Origin: Burkholderia sp. BCC0322 | Lineage (GTDB): Bacteria; Pseudomonadota; Gammaproteobacteria; Burkholderiales; Burkholderiaceae | Length of the DNA stretch: 64,000 nt | Direction: 5' to 3' | Assembly (NCBI RefSeq): GCF_902833045.1 | Contig: NZ_CADFDU010000002.1 | Location: 868,001 to 932,000 of the forward strand | Part shown: in pieces, positions 18,421 through 32,514 of the stretch | Numbering within the stretch: position 1 is the first letter of the stretch | Layout of the letters: each line of letters begins with the position of its first letter | Translations under genes and position numbers: made by a program | Notes under the pieces: model-generated | Database searches by the model: none | The model's input: the letters and a program-made list of their open reading frames with translations, nothing else | What the model was told of the DNA's origin: nothing

Positions 18421-19227
18421 ATGAACGAGCTGGAATACGTGCCGGTTCCGGCATTCGATGACAACTATATCTGGCTCGTCTCGGACGGCCGCGATGCGAT
18501 CGCCGTCGATCCGGGTGAAGCCGCGCCGGTGCGCCGGGTTCTAGCCGAACGAGGCTGGCGGTTGACCGCTATTTTACTCACGCACCATCACGCCGACCAC
18601 GTCGGCGGTGTCGCGGCACTGCGCGATGGCCAACCGGACGATGTTCCGCTCGCCGTTTACGGCCCCGCTGCCGAAGCGATCGGCGTGGTCACGCGGCCGC
18701 TTTCGGGCGGTGCGCGCGTGACGCTCGACGCGCCGGCCGTCGCGTTCGACGTGCTCGACGTGCCGGGCCATACGCGCGGCCACATCGCCTATTTCCAGGC
18801 GGCCGGGCAGGGCAACGCGGCGCCGCACGTGTTCTGCGGCGACACGCTGTTCTCGTGCGGTTGCGGGCGCCTGTTCGAAGGCACGCCCGCGCAGATGCTC
18901 GCATCGCTCGACGCGCTCGCGGCACTGCCGGGCGACACGCACGTGCATTGCGCACACGAATACACGCTGTCCAACATCCGCTTCGCGCTCGCGTGCGAAC
19001 CCGGCAATGCGGCGCTCGCCGCGTGGCGCGACGACGCGCAGGCGCTGCGCGCGCGCGGCGTGCCGACACTCCCCACTACGATCGCGCACGAGCGTGCCGT
19101 TAACCCGTTCATGCGTGCGGACAGCGATGCGATCCGCGCGACGCTCGAGGCCGAGTTGCACGAAACAGTGCCGGATCGTCTGACGGCGTTCACGCTGATG
19201 CGCGAGTGGAAAAACCGGTTCCGATGA
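18421..19227 (+). CDS. gloB: Hydroxyacylglutathione hydrolase (glyoxalase II)
   Basis: A 268-residue metallo-beta-lactamase-fold enzyme that hydrolyses S-D-lactoylglutathione to D-lactate and glutathione, the second step of methylglyoxal detoxification. The metal ligands are in THHHADHVGG near residue 55, VPGHTRGHIAY near 115, GDTLFSCGCGR near 140 and HCAHEYTLSN near 178. I use the ATG at 18421, which gives the PVPAFDDNYIWLV family start; an in-frame start at 18388 would lie inside the promoter region. It is cytoplasmic. Confidence 0.95.
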   Translation: MNELEYVPVPAFDDNYIWLVSDGRDAIAVDPGEAAPVRRVLAERGWRLTAILLTHHHADHVGGVAALRDGQPDDVPLAVYGPAAEAIGVVTRPLSGGARVTLDAPAVAFDVLDVPGHTRGHIAYFQAAGQGNAAPHVFCGDTLFSCGCGRLFEGTPAQMLASLDALAALPGDTHVHCAHEYTLSNIRFALACEPGNAALAAWRDDAQALRARGVPTLPTTIAHERAVNPFMRADSDAIRATLEAELHETVPDRLTAFTLMREWKNRFR

Positions 19228-19312
19228 TGATTTCCGGAGGACTCCAAAGCTCATGCGGTGCCTGTAAAAATTGCTCCAAATGTAGGATTTCGCTGAGTTT
19301 TCGGTGTTTTTA

Positions 19313-19341
19313 TTGACGTGAAGCACGCACTTCCGTAGTAT
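19313..19341 (+). promoter_or_regulatory. Sigma-70 promoter for mltD
   Basis: TTGACG at 19313-19318 and TAGTAT at 19336-19341 are separated by exactly 17 bases. The A+T-rich stretch just upstream (19261-19312) resembles an UP element. The mltD ATG lies 37 bases after the -10 box. Confidence 0.75.
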
Positions 19342-19378
19342 CGCCTGCAATTTCCAGCCGTCGGAAGCAGAGAATTTC

Positions 19379-20953
19379 ATGCGACTTATATTGAGTGCGA
19401 TGGTGGTTCTGTTGCTCGCCGCTTGTGCGAGCCAGGCCCCTGTCGCCAACAACGCCGCCGATTCGCAGGCGACGTCCGCCTACCTCCGTAAATCAGCCAC
19501 CGCCAAAGAAACTGTCGACGTCGACAAGCAATCCGTCGGCGATCTGACCAGTGCGGATTCCGATCTCTGGGGTCGCATCCGCCGCGGCTTCCAGATGCCC
19601 GACCTGCAGACCGACCTCGTCGACATGCAGACCACGTGGTATACGCAGCGCCCGGATTACGTGCAGCGCATGACCGAGCGCTCGCAGAAGTACCTGTACC
19701 ACATCGTCGAGGAACTCGAGGCGCGTCACATGCCGACCGAGCTCGCGCTGTTGCCGTTCATCGAGTCCGCGTACAACCCGCAGGCGCTGTCGGTCGCGAA
19801 GGCGGCCGGCATGTGGCAGTTCATGCCCGGCACGGGCCGGACGTACAACCTGAAGCGCAACATGTGGCAGGACGAGCGCCGTGACGTGCTCGCGTCGACG
19901 AGCGCCGCGCTCGACTACCTGTCGCGCCTGCATGACATGTTCGGCGACTGGTATCTCGCGCTGGCCGCATACAACTGGGGCGAGGGCAACGTGCAGCGTG
20001 CGATCGCGCGCAACCAGGCGGCCGGCCTGCCGACCGACTACCTGAGCCTGCGCATGCCGAACGAGACGCGCAACTACGTGCCGAAGCTGCAGGCGGTGAA
20101 GAACATCATCGCGAATCCGCAGCAGTATGGCCTGGCCCTGCCGGACATCCCCAACCACCCGTATTTCGTGACGGTCACGACGTCGCGCGACATCGACGTG
20201 GCGGTGGCGGCGAAGCTCGCGAACCTGTCGCTCGACGAATTCCGTTCGCTGAACCCGTCGTTCTCGAAGCCGGTGATCCTCGGCGCGACCGAGCCGCAGA
20301 TCCTGCTGCCGTTCGACAACGCGTCGGCGTTCGAGAAGAACCTGAAGACGTACAACGGCCAGCTCTCGTCGTGGACCACCTATACGGTCAGCGAACGTGC
20401 GCGGCCGGCCGCGATCGCGGAGAAGATCGGCGTGGACGCCGATACGCTGATGTCGATCAACAAGATTCCGGCCGGCATGCGCCTGAAGCCCGGCTCGACG
20501 ATCGTCGTGCCGCGCGGCAATGACGACGACGAGGACATCAGCGCCGACGTCGCCGAAAATGGCGTGCTCGCGATGGAACCCGATGTCCCCGACACGCGCA
20601 AGATGCTGATCCGCGTGCGCCGCAAGCAGTCGATGGCGGCGATCGCCGGCCGCTACGGCGTGTCGGTCGGCCAGCTCAAGGCGTGGAACCGCACGCACCG
20701 CGATCTCGTGATGCCGGGCCAGGCGCTCGTGCTGCACGTGCCGGTCGGCCGTTCGGTGCCGGCGGAACCCGGTCCGGAGCGGATCGCGACGTCGGCCGGC
20801 GGTGCGCACATCGAGCGCGCGAGCCTGGCGGTGGGCGGCAAGTCGCACGGCGCGAAGCGCGGCGCGGCAAAGCCGGCAGCCAGGTCGGAGAAGGCGGCTC
20901 CTGCGAAAGCGGCGCCTTCCAAGGCTGCAGCGCACAAGGGCAAGAAGAAGTAA
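19379..20953 (+). CDS. mltD: Membrane-bound lytic murein transglycosylase D
   Basis: A 524-residue lipoprotein. A signal with lipobox LLAAC gives acylation at Cys16, followed by a family 1 lytic transglycosylase domain at about residues 105-230 with catalytic Glu in LPFIESAYNPQALS and the AAGMWQFMPGTGR motif. Two LysM modules lie at about 332-378 and 408-455, and the C-terminus is a Lys/Ala-rich tail. It cleaves peptidoglycan glycan strands to 1,6-anhydro ends from the inner leaflet of the outer membrane. E. coli MltD also has LysM repeats and also neighbours gloB. Confidence 0.93.
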   Translation: MRLILSAMVVLLLAACASQAPVANNAADSQATSAYLRKSATAKETVDVDKQSVGDLTSADSDLWGRIRRGFQMPDLQTDLVDMQTTWYTQRPDYVQRMTERSQKYLYHIVEELEARHMPTELALLPFIESAYNPQALSVAKAAGMWQFMPGTGRTYNLKRNMWQDERRDVLASTSAALDYLSRLHDMFGDWYLALAAYNWGEGNVQRAIARNQAAGLPTDYLSLRMPNETRNYVPKLQAVKNIIANPQQYGLALPDIPNHPYFVTVTTSRDIDVAVAAKLANLSLDEFRSLNPSFSKPVILGATEPQILLPFDNASAFEKNLKTYNGQLSSWTTYTVSERARPAAIAEKIGVDADTLMSINKIPAGMRLKPGSTIVVPRGNDDDEDISADVAENGVLAMEPDVPDTRKMLIRVRRKQSMAAIAGRYGVSVGQLKAWNRTHRDLVMPGQALVLHVPVGRSVPAEPGPERIATSAGGAHIERASLAVGGKSHGAKRGAAKPAARSEKAAPAKAAPSKAAAHKGKKK

Positions 20954-21023
20954 CGCACTCGCGAGCGCATCGTGCGGCCGGCCCGGTTCGCGCGATTGCG
21001 CTATCATCCGACGAAATGCGACG

Positions 21024-21053
21024 AAACGCCGTCACCGAGGTGACGGCGTTTTT
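21024..21053 (+). terminator. Intrinsic terminator after mltD
   Basis: AACGCCGTCACC (21025-21036) and its complement (21039-21050) form a long perfect stem with a very small loop, followed by T residues to 21053. It lies 70 bases after the mltD stop and isolates mltD from the permease gene. Confidence 0.85.
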
Positions 21054-21110
21054 GTTTGTGCGCGGCGCGGGAGCGCCGCCGTGAATCTGTCCATATTACA
21101 AGGGGAAGTG

Positions 21111-22328
21111 ATGTCGTCGGTGCAGGTGAGGGTGCTCGCGCTGTTTTCGGTCGGGTATTTCGTGTCGTATGTGTTCCGCGGCGTCAATCTGGGTTTCGCG
21201 CCGTTCGTCACGCACGAGCTCGGGTTGTCGGCCGCCGATCTCGGTCTGCTCACCAGTCTTTATTTCCTCGGCTTCGCCGGCGCGCAGATCCCGGCCGGCG
21301 TGATGCTCGACCACTTCGGCCCGCGGCGCGTGACGGCCGGCATGCTGCTGTTCGCGGCCGCCGGTGCGGCCGTGTTCGGCGCCGCGCACAGCCTCGGCAC
21401 GATGATGGTCGGCAGGCTGCTGATCGGTGTCGGCGTATCGGTGTGTCTCGGCGCGGCGTTCAAGGCGCTCGCGCAGCATTGTCCGGTCGGCCGGCTGCCG
21501 CTCGTCAACGGCCTCGTGATGGCCGTGGGCGGCCTCGGCGGCGTGATGGTCGGCTCGCCGCTGACCTGGCTGCTCGGCTGGACGAGCTGGCGCGCGATCT
21601 GTTTCGGCCTCGCGGTGCTGACGGTGAGTGTCGCGGCGTCGATCGGGCTGGGCGCGCCGGAAGCGAAGCAGGTGCGCCACCAGGGCGGGATCGTCAGCCA
21701 GTTCAAGGGCACGTGGCATATCCTGAGCAGCCGTGCGTTCTGGAAGATCTCGTCGTTCTCCGTCGTCACGCAGGGCGTGTTCTACGCGATGCAGTCGCTA
21801 TGGGTCGGGCCGTACCTGCGCGACGTCGCGGGGTTCGATGCACCGCATGCCGCGCGCCTCGTGTCGGTACTCGGCTTCGCGATGATGGCCGGCTGCGTCG
21901 GCTTCGGCGCCGCCGCGCGCGTGCTCGAGCGGCGCGGCGTGTCCGTGTATGCGTTCTGCGGCGTCGGCATGGCGCTGTTCGTCGCGACGCAGGCCGCGAT
22001 CGTCGCGCGCGTGCCGTTGCCGCCCGCCGTGCTGTGGGCCGCATACGGGATGTTCGGCGGCGTCGGCATCCTGACCTACGCTGTGATGGCCGGGCATTTT
22101 CCCGCTCACCTGATCGGTCGCGCTAACACGACGCTCACGCTCGTGATCTTCCTGCTGATCTTTGCGTTCCAGATCGGTGTCGGCGCGGTGCTGTCGCACT
22201 GGCCCGCGGTCGACGGCCACTATCCGGCCGCCGCACACGTCACCGCATGGGGTGTGCTGCTCGCGCTGCAGCTCGCGAGTGCGCTCTGGTACGTCTGGCC
22301 CGCGCGCGGCGCTGGTCAAGCGCACTGA
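21111..22328 (+). CDS. MFS transporter
   Basis: A 405-residue permease of the major facilitator superfamily with twelve hydrophobic segments. The family loop between helices 2 and 3 reads LDHFGPRRV, and PAGVMLDHFG precedes it. The start is the ATG at 21111, six bases after AGGGGAAG. The substrate is not evident; the general look (short loops, RG-type motif in helix 1) is that of nitrate/sugar-phosphate-like and drug-type permeases alike. It sits alone between the mltD terminator and the carAB promoter. Confidence 0.75.
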   Translation: MSSVQVRVLALFSVGYFVSYVFRGVNLGFAPFVTHELGLSAADLGLLTSLYFLGFAGAQIPAGVMLDHFGPRRVTAGMLLFAAAGAAVFGAAHSLGTMMVGRLLIGVGVSVCLGAAFKALAQHCPVGRLPLVNGLVMAVGGLGGVMVGSPLTWLLGWTSWRAICFGLAVLTVSVAASIGLGAPEAKQVRHQGGIVSQFKGTWHILSSRAFWKISSFSVVTQGVFYAMQSLWVGPYLRDVAGFDAPHAARLVSVLGFAMMAGCVGFGAAARVLERRGVSVYAFCGVGMALFVATQAAIVARVPLPPAVLWAAYGMFGGVGILTYAVMAGHFPAHLIGRANTTLTLVIFLLIFAFQIGVGAVLSHWPAVDGHYPAAAHVTAWGVLLALQLASALWYVWPARGAGQAH

Positions 22329-22431
22329 TCCGGCGGTACGCTGGGGGTTGGGCGGCCGCGTAAACGGGGCCGCAGCGCATTGCGTCGCGTCGTAGGGGGG
22401 CGGCCTGCGCACGATCGGACGGCCATATCAA

Positions 22432-22461
22432 TTGAAGATAGGGCCATTTTCAGGCTATAAT
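22432..22461 (+). promoter_or_regulatory. Sigma-70 promoter for carA
   Basis: TTGAAG at 22432-22437 and TATAAT at 22456-22461 with an 18-base spacer, in a locally A+T-rich patch. It is the only consensus-like promoter in the 365-bp gap before carA. Confidence 0.7.
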
Positions 22462-22693
22462 TTGAAAGTTTGTGCTGATCAACCTCGCACCCTAGCGCCT
22501 ACCTCATTCATCCCGTTCATCCGCCGCACGCCGCCTGCCGGGCGATGCCGCGAAGCCTCGTGCGCCACGCGCCGGGTTCGCGTCTCGACAGCGCAGGCCG
22601 CGTCCAGCAAGCGACCACGCGCGCTCACGCAGCGCGGCGCTCGCGCGGCAGGGTAAACAGGTCGGCAGCAGGGTGTTCCCCAAGGAGCCTCCC
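22462..22693 (+). promoter_or_regulatory. Long 5' leader of carA
   Basis: If the promoter at 22432-22461 is used, carA has a leader of about 225 bases. Carbamoyl-phosphate synthase genes in other bacteria are controlled by pyrimidines and arginine, in some cases through the leader. I see no clear terminator or Pyr-type hairpin here, only GC-rich sequence with several inverted segments. The leader ends with AAGGAG before the GTG start. Confidence 0.4.
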
Positions 22694-23839
22694 GTGTTGC
22701 CGTCTTTTACTCCCGCCTTGCTTGCACTCGCCGACGGCACGGTCTTTCGTGGTTATTCGATCGGGGCCGAAGGCCACACGATCGGCGAAGTCGTGTTCAA
22801 TACCGCGATCACCGGCTATCAGGAAATCCTGACTGATCCGAGCTACTCGCGCCAGATCGTCACGCTCACCTATCCGCATATCGGCAACGTCGGCGTCAAC
22901 GCCGAAGACGTCGAAGCCACGAAAGTCCATGCCGCCGGCCTGATCATTCGTGATCTGCCCTCGCTCGCATCGAACTTCCGCATGGACCGCACGCTCGGCG
23001 ATTACCTGCGCGAAGAGGGCGTCGTCGCGATCGCCGGTATCGACACCCGCAAGCTGACCCGCATCCTGCGCGACAAGGGCGCGCAGAACGGCTGCATCCT
23101 GACGGGCTCGGACGACGAAGCGAAGGCAATCGAGCTCGCGCGTTCGTTCCCGGGTCTCGCGGGCATGGATCTCGCGAAGGTCGTGTCGACCACGAAGCCG
23201 TTTGAGTGGAAGCAGACCGAATGGCGCCTCGAAGGCGGCTACGGCATGCAGGAAGCGCCGAAGTACCGCGTCGTCGCCTACGATTTCGGCGTCAAGTACA
23301 ACATCCTGCGCATGCTCGCGGAGCGCGGCTGCCACGTGACGGTGCTGCCGGCACAGGCGAGCGCGGAAGATGCGCTCGCGCTGAATCCGGATGGCGTCTT
23401 CCTGTCGAACGGCCCCGGCGATCCGGAACCGTGCGACTACGCGATCGCGGCCACGAAGCAATTCATCGAGCGCGGCGTGCCGACCTTCGGCATCTGCCTG
23501 GGTCACCAGATCATGGGCCTCGCGGTCGGTGCAAAGACGCTGAAGATGAAGACGGGCCACCACGGCGCGAACCACCCGGTGAAGGATCTCGGCGACGGTC
23601 GTGTCGTGATCACGTCGCAGAACCACGGCTTCGCGGTCGATGCGGATTCGCTGCCGGCCAATGCGCGTGTGACGCACGTGTCGCTGTTCGACGGCACGCT
23701 GCAGGGTTTCGAGCTGACCGACAAGCCGGCATTCTGCTTCCAGGGCCACCCGGAAGCGTCGCCCGGCCCGCACGATATCGGCTATCTGTTCGACCGTTTC
23801 ACCGCGCTGATGGACGCGGCGAAGCAGCGCAACGCCTAA
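22694..23839 (+). CDS. carA: Carbamoyl-phosphate synthase small subunit (glutaminase)
   Basis: A 381-residue class I glutamine amidotransferase subunit. It hydrolyses glutamine and passes ammonia to CarB for carbamoyl phosphate synthesis, feeding arginine and pyrimidine pathways. The catalytic Cys is at position 268 in [13 protein letters not shown], and His/Glu are in [14 protein letters not shown] near residue 350, close to the E. coli numbering. I use the GTG at 22694, behind AAGGAG; a GTG at 22673 lies upstream of that ribosome site. leuE follows after 37 bp. Confidence 0.96.
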   Translation: MLPSFTPALLALADGTVFRGYSIGAEGHTIGEVVFNTAITGYQEILTDPSYSRQIVTLTYPHIGNVGVNAEDVEATKVHAAGLIIRDLPSLASNFRMDRTLGDYLREEGVVAIAGIDTRKLTRILRDKGAQNGCILTGSDDEAKAIELARSFPGLAGMDLAKVVSTTKPFEWKQTEWRLEGGYGMQEAPKYRVVAYDFGVKYNILRMLAERGCHVTVLPAQASAEDALALNPDGVFLSNGPGDPEPCDYAIAATKQFIERGVPTFGICLGHQIMGLAVGAKTLKMKTGHHGANHPVKDLGDGRVVITSQNHGFAVDADSLPANARVTHVSLFDGTLQGFELTDKPAFCFQGHPEASPGPHDIGYLFDRFTALMDAAKQRNA

Positions 23840-23876
23840 CGTCAACGACGCAACTGAAGCTCGGGAGATTCGCATC

Positions 23877-24536
23877 ATGTTCGGCCACGCACTCGGTATC
23901 ACGGATATCTGGACCTACGTGTTCGGCGTGATCTTCATCATCCTGCTGCCGGGGCCGAACTCGATGTACGTGCTGTCGCTCGCGGCGCAGCGCGGCGTGA
24001 AGGCCGGCTATCGGGCGGCGTGCGGCGTGTTCGTCGGCGACACGGTGCTGATGGTGCTGTCCGCCGCCGGCGTCGCGTCGCTGCTGAAGGCGAATCCGCT
24101 GCTGTTCTCCGTCGTCAAGTACGGCGGCGCCGCGTATCTGCTGTACATCGGCACCGGGATGCTGCGCAGCGCGTGGAGCAAGCTGCGCGCGCGTGGCGAT
24201 GCGCCGGTCGATGCACCGCCGGCCGTCGACGGCGAGCGGCCGTTCCGGAAAGCGCTGATCGTGAGCCTGCTGAATCCGAAGGCGATCCTGTTCTTCATCT
24301 CGTTCTTCATCCAGTTCGTCGACCCGGCTTTCCCGCATCCCGCGCTGTCGTTCGTCGTGCTCGGGGCGATCGCGCAATGCGCGAGCTTCCTGTACCTGAG
24401 CACGCTGATCTTCGCGGGTGCGCGGCTCGCCGAGCACTTCCGCCGCCGCCGCAAGCTTGCAGCAGGCGCGGCGAGCAGCGTGGGCGGCCTGTTCATCGGA
24501 TTCTCGGTGAAGCTCGCGCTCGCCACGATGAGCTGA
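23877..24536 (+). CDS. leuE: LysE-family exporter, probable leucine efflux protein
   Basis: A 219-residue inner-membrane protein of the LysE/RhtB family with six hydrophobic segments. The [19 protein letters not shown] motif near residue 25 and the [15 protein letters not shown] motif near residue 132 are diagnostic, and the overall sequence is closest to E. coli LeuE (YeaS), which exports leucine and related residues. It is inserted between carA and carB on the same strand, 37 and 49 bp from them, so it is probably cotranscribed with carbamoyl-phosphate synthase. A link to arginine metabolism is possible but not shown by the sequence. Confidence 0.8.
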   Translation: MFGHALGITDIWTYVFGVIFIILLPGPNSMYVLSLAAQRGVKAGYRAACGVFVGDTVLMVLSAAGVASLLKANPLLFSVVKYGGAAYLLYIGTGMLRSAWSKLRARGDAPVDAPPAVDGERPFRKALIVSLLNPKAILFFISFFIQFVDPAFPHPALSFVVLGAIAQCASFLYLSTLIFAGARLAEHFRRRRKLAAGAASSVGGLFIGFSVKLALATMS

Positions 24537-24585
24537 GCGCAGCCGGCCGACCCACGACAACGATTACTTATTGAATTCACAAGCC

Positions 24586-27840
<3,255 letters not shown>

Positions 27841-27870
27841 GCGGTCAGTTTCCTGTCGAAGCAATACGTG

Positions 27871-27930
27871 CCGCGGTTAAGCGGTGTTTCCGGTTCATCG
27901 GAAACGCGCTTAATCGCGGTGATTTTTTTT
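27871..27930 (+). terminator. Strong intrinsic terminator between carB and greA
   Basis: A long hairpin: the outer stem pairs 27871-27883 with 27907-27919 (13 pairs with one G-T wobble), and the inner stem pairs GTTTCCG with CGGAAAC around a GTTCAT loop. Eight T residues follow at 27923-27930. It ends carB transcription and lies only 28 bases before the greA ATG. Confidence 0.9.
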
Positions 27931-27958
27931 AAAGCCGTTTTTAGCGATTGAGCCGTTT

Positions 27959-28435
27959 ATGAGCACCATTCCGTTGACAAAGCGTGGCGCAGAACTCCTG
28001 CGCGATGAATTGCAGCGCCTCAAGTCCGTCGAGCGGCCGGCCGTGATCAACGCGATCGCGGAGGCCCGCGCACAGGGCGACCTGTCCGAAAACGCCGAAT
28101 ACGATGCCGCGAAGGAAAAGCAGGGCTTCATCGAGGGTCGTATCGCGGAACTCGAATCGAAGCTGTCGGCCGCGCAGGTCATCGATCCCACCGTGCTCGA
28201 TGCCGAAGGCCGTGTGGTTTTCGCATCGACCGTCGAACTCGAGGATCTCGAGTCGGGCGACACCGTCAAGTACCAGATCGTCGGCGACGACGAAGCCGAT
28301 ATCGATCACGGCCTGATCTCGGTCAGCTCGCCGATCGCGCGCGCGCTGATCGGCAAGTCCGAAGGCGACGTCGCTGCCGTGCAGGCGCCGAGCGGCGTGC
28401 GCGAGTACGAAATCATCTCGGTCAGCTACATCTGA
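27959..28435 (+). CDS. greA: Transcription elongation factor GreA
   Basis: A 158-residue protein with the N-terminal coiled-coil (residues 8-75) carrying the acidic tip in [20 protein letters not shown], and the C-terminal FKBP-like domain. GreA enters the RNA polymerase secondary channel and stimulates cleavage of backtracked transcripts. Length equals E. coli GreA. A strong terminator lies immediately upstream, so greA either has a promoter overlapping it or is expressed by readthrough. A DUF4149 gene follows after 14 bases. Confidence 0.96.
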   Translation: MSTIPLTKRGAELLRDELQRLKSVERPAVINAIAEARAQGDLSENAEYDAAKEKQGFIEGRIAELESKLSAAQVIDPTVLDAEGRVVFASTVELEDLESGDTVKYQIVGDDEADIDHGLISVSSPIARALIGKSEGDVAAVQAPSGVREYEIISVSYI

Positions 28436-28449
28436 AGCGGGGCGACGTG

Positions 28450-28908
28450 ATGCCGCATCGCGTGTTCCGTCTGCTGTCGGCCGTGTGGGTCGGCAGCCTG
28501 CTGACGATCGGGTATGCGGTCGCGCCCGTGCTGTTCAAGACGCTGGAGCGGATGACGGCCGGTTCGGTCGCCGCCCAGCTGTTCCGTATCGAGGCGATCC
28601 TCGGTGTCGTGTGCGGCGTGCTGTTGCTCGCGTTGTCGAACCAGCAGGTGCGTCGCGGCAGCAGCGACTATCGTCGCGTGCGCTGGATCGTCGCCGCGAT
28701 GGTCGTGTGCGTGCTGGTCGGGTATTTCGCGCTGCAACCGTTCATGAACGCGCTGCGGGTGGCTGCGATGGACGCGGGCACCGATATCGCGAACTCGCCG
28801 TATGCGAGCCGTTTCGGGATGCTGCACGGTGTCTCGAGCGTGTTCTATCTCGTCGAGAGCGTGCTGGGGCTGATGCTGATCTGGCGTTTGCCGGCGCGCG
28901 ACGCCTGA
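28450..28908 (+). CDS. DUF4149 domain-containing membrane protein
   Basis: A 152-residue protein with four hydrophobic helices. The VGSLLTIGYAVAPVLFKTLE segment at residues 14-33 and the C-terminal FGMLHGVSSVFYLVESVLGL segment match DUF4149, a family of unknown function in betaproteobacteria. It lies 14 bp after greA and is likely cotranscribed. The start is the ATG at 28450; a GTG one codon earlier is possible. It converges on yhbY. Confidence 0.8.
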   Translation: MPHRVFRLLSAVWVGSLLTIGYAVAPVLFKTLERMTAGSVAAQLFRIEAILGVVCGVLLLALSNQQVRRGSSDYRRVRWIVAAMVVCVLVGYFALQPFMNALRVAAMDAGTDIANSPYASRFGMLHGVSSVFYLVESVLGLMLIWRLPARDA

Positions 28909-28920
28909 GGCGTGTGCCGC

Positions 28921-28946
28921 GCCGGCCCGGTCGATGCCGGGCCGGC
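28921..28946. terminator. GC-rich hairpin between convergent DUF4149 and yhbY genes
   Basis: GCCGGCCCGG (28921-28930) and CCGGGCCGGC (28937-28946) form a perfect ten-pair stem with a six-base loop. There is no T run on either side, so it may act as a transcript end stabiliser or a weak bidirectional terminator. Confidence 0.45.
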
Positions 28947-28989
28947 GGGCAGGGTAGAGCGGTACGGCGCAGCCGTGCCGCCCCGGTGC

Positions 28990-29517
28990 TCACTTGTCCT
29001 GGAACGGACGCTTGGTGCTGGCCTGGCGCTTCTTGGCGCGCTTCACGTTGCCGCCTGCCGTCACGCGCTCGTTGCCGCGCACGACGACCTTCGTCGGCTT
29101 CGGACGACGCACCGGGCTCGCGTTCGGCGACACCTTGACGACCTTGACGGTGCGCGGTGCACGGCCTTTCTTGTCGTCGACGGCTTCAGCCGCGCTCGGA
29201 ACGGTGCCGGCACGACGGCCGCGGGCCGGGGCCGCTGCGGCGGCTTCGGGCTTCCAGATCACCAGCAGCTTGCCGATGTGCTGGATCGGCGCCGCGCTCA
29301 GGCGATCGCAGATCTCGTCGTAGATCGCGATGCGCTCGTCGCGCTCGTCGCCGAACACGCGGATCTTGATCAGTTGGTGCGCGTCGAGGTGCACCTTGAT
29401 TTCCTTCAGCACGGCGTCGGTCAGCCCTTCGGCGCCGATCAGCACGACGGGCTTGAGCGCATGGGCCTGGGAGCGCAGCGCGGAGCGCTCGGCGGGAGAA
29501 AGCGAAAGGGCGGGCAT
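28990..29517 (-). CDS. yhbY: Ribosome assembly RNA-binding protein YhbY (CRM domain)
   Basis: A 175-residue protein. Residues 1-97 form a CRM domain with the features SPAERSALRSQAHALKPVVLIG and the GxxG-type loop, which binds the pre-50S ribosomal particle. The C-terminal 75 residues are a basic, proline- and alanine-rich extension (RAPRTVKVVKV, KRAKKRQAS) absent from the about 97-residue E. coli protein. It is divergent from rlmE across a 193-bp gap. In E. coli yhbY also neighbours rlmE and greA. The extension probably adds RNA affinity, by inference from its charge. Confidence 0.88.
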   Translation of the reverse strand: MPALSLSPAERSALRSQAHALKPVVLIGAEGLTDAVLKEIKVHLDAHQLIKIRVFGDERDERIAIYDEICDRLSAAPIQHIGKLLVIWKPEAAAAAPARGRRAGTVPSAAEAVDDKKGRAPRTVKVVKVSPNASPVRRPKPTKVVVRGNERVTAGGNVKRAKKRQASTKRPFQDK

Positions 29518-29710
29518 GGAAATGTCGAAATCTAAATAAGGGCGCGCTGACTGGAAAGCACTCGCGGGAAGTTACCGCGTCAGCCGTGCGCCGAAACCAC
29601 GTAAAATCGCGGCTTGGGCCTGAAAAGGGGCCGCAGCCGCGCGAAGAAGACGCGTATTATCCGCTAAAAGCGCGGCTTCACGAAGCAATTGGCAGCAATC
29701 TCTCTCTCGA

Positions 29711-30373
29711 ATGGCAAAAAACCGCTTCAACCAGCACTGGCTGCACGACCACATCAACGACCCCTACGTCAAAATGGCGCAGCGGGAGGGCTATCGCGCG
29801 CGCGCCGCGTACAAGCTGAAGGAAATCGACGAGCAGGACAAGCTGATCCGTCCGGGTCAGGTGATCGTCGACCTCGGCGCGACGCCGGGCAGCTGGAGCC
29901 AGTATGCCCGCAACAAGCTCGCGCAGGGCAAGAAGCGTGACGCGGAGCGCGAAGGCGGCATCGACGGCACGATCGTTGCGCTCGACATCCTGCCGATGGA
30001 GCCGATCGCCGACGTCCACTTCCTCCAGGGTGACTTCCGCGAGGATGAGGTGCTCCACCAGCTCGAGGAAGTGCTCGAAGGGCGCGCGGTGGACCTTGTT
30101 ATTTCCGACATGGCCCCCAACCTCTCCGGCGTGGCCTCGGCGGACGCGGCGCGCATCGAGCATCTCTGCGATCTGGCGCTCGAATTCGCGCAGAATCATC
30201 TGAAGCCGGACGGTGCGCTGCTCGTGAAATGCTTTCACGGCAGCGGCTACAGCCAGATCGTCGAGAAGTTCAAACAGCAGTTTAAGACCGTCGCGCCGCG
30301 CAAGCCGAAGGCGTCCCGCGACAAATCGTCCGAAACGTTCATTTTGGGTCGGCATCTGAAACGTCCGCGCTGA
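29711..30373 (+). CDS. rlmE: 23S rRNA (uridine-2552-2'-O)-methyltransferase
   Basis: A 220-residue SAM-dependent RNA methyltransferase (FtsJ/RrmJ). The SAM loop [16 protein letters not shown] is near residue 55, with PGSW where many enzymes have PGGW/PGGF. The catalytic K-D-K-E tetrad is represented by Lys37 region, DMAPNLSG near 134, LLVKCFHG near 175 and the C-terminal SSETF. It modifies U2552 of the 50S subunit late in assembly. ftsH follows 166 bp downstream, an old pairing (ftsJ-ftsH). Confidence 0.93.
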   Translation: MAKNRFNQHWLHDHINDPYVKMAQREGYRARAAYKLKEIDEQDKLIRPGQVIVDLGATPGSWSQYARNKLAQGKKRDAEREGGIDGTIVALDILPMEPIADVHFLQGDFREDEVLHQLEEVLEGRAVDLVISDMAPNLSGVASADAARIEHLCDLALEFAQNHLKPDGALLVKCFHGSGYSQIVEKFKQQFKTVAPRKPKASRDKSSETFILGRHLKRPR

Positions 30374-30539
30374 TGCGCGACGGGGTGCCGCAAACGGGCT
30401 CCGGCCCTTGCCAGACAAGCGAAGCGCTATCGCGGCGGTTGTCAATGCTTATGGCGAGGGTGGTCGGACTGGATTAGAATGACCGAGGGGCGCCGCAAGG
30501 AAAATGTAGGCGCTCGTCTACGAGTGAAGGAGTGGTGCT

Positions 30540-32438
<1,899 letters not shown>

Positions 32439-32514
32439 TCTCCGCTTTAGTGCCTTTCACGGGCTGGTGTGGCTTCACACCGGCCCGTTTTGCATTCATT
32501 CACGCCAGTTGCTT

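Noticed and set aside
30439-30480. TTGTCA and TAGAAT as a promoter for ftsH
   Set aside because: The spacer is 30 bases, far too long for a sigma-70 promoter, and no sigma-32-type box was seen.
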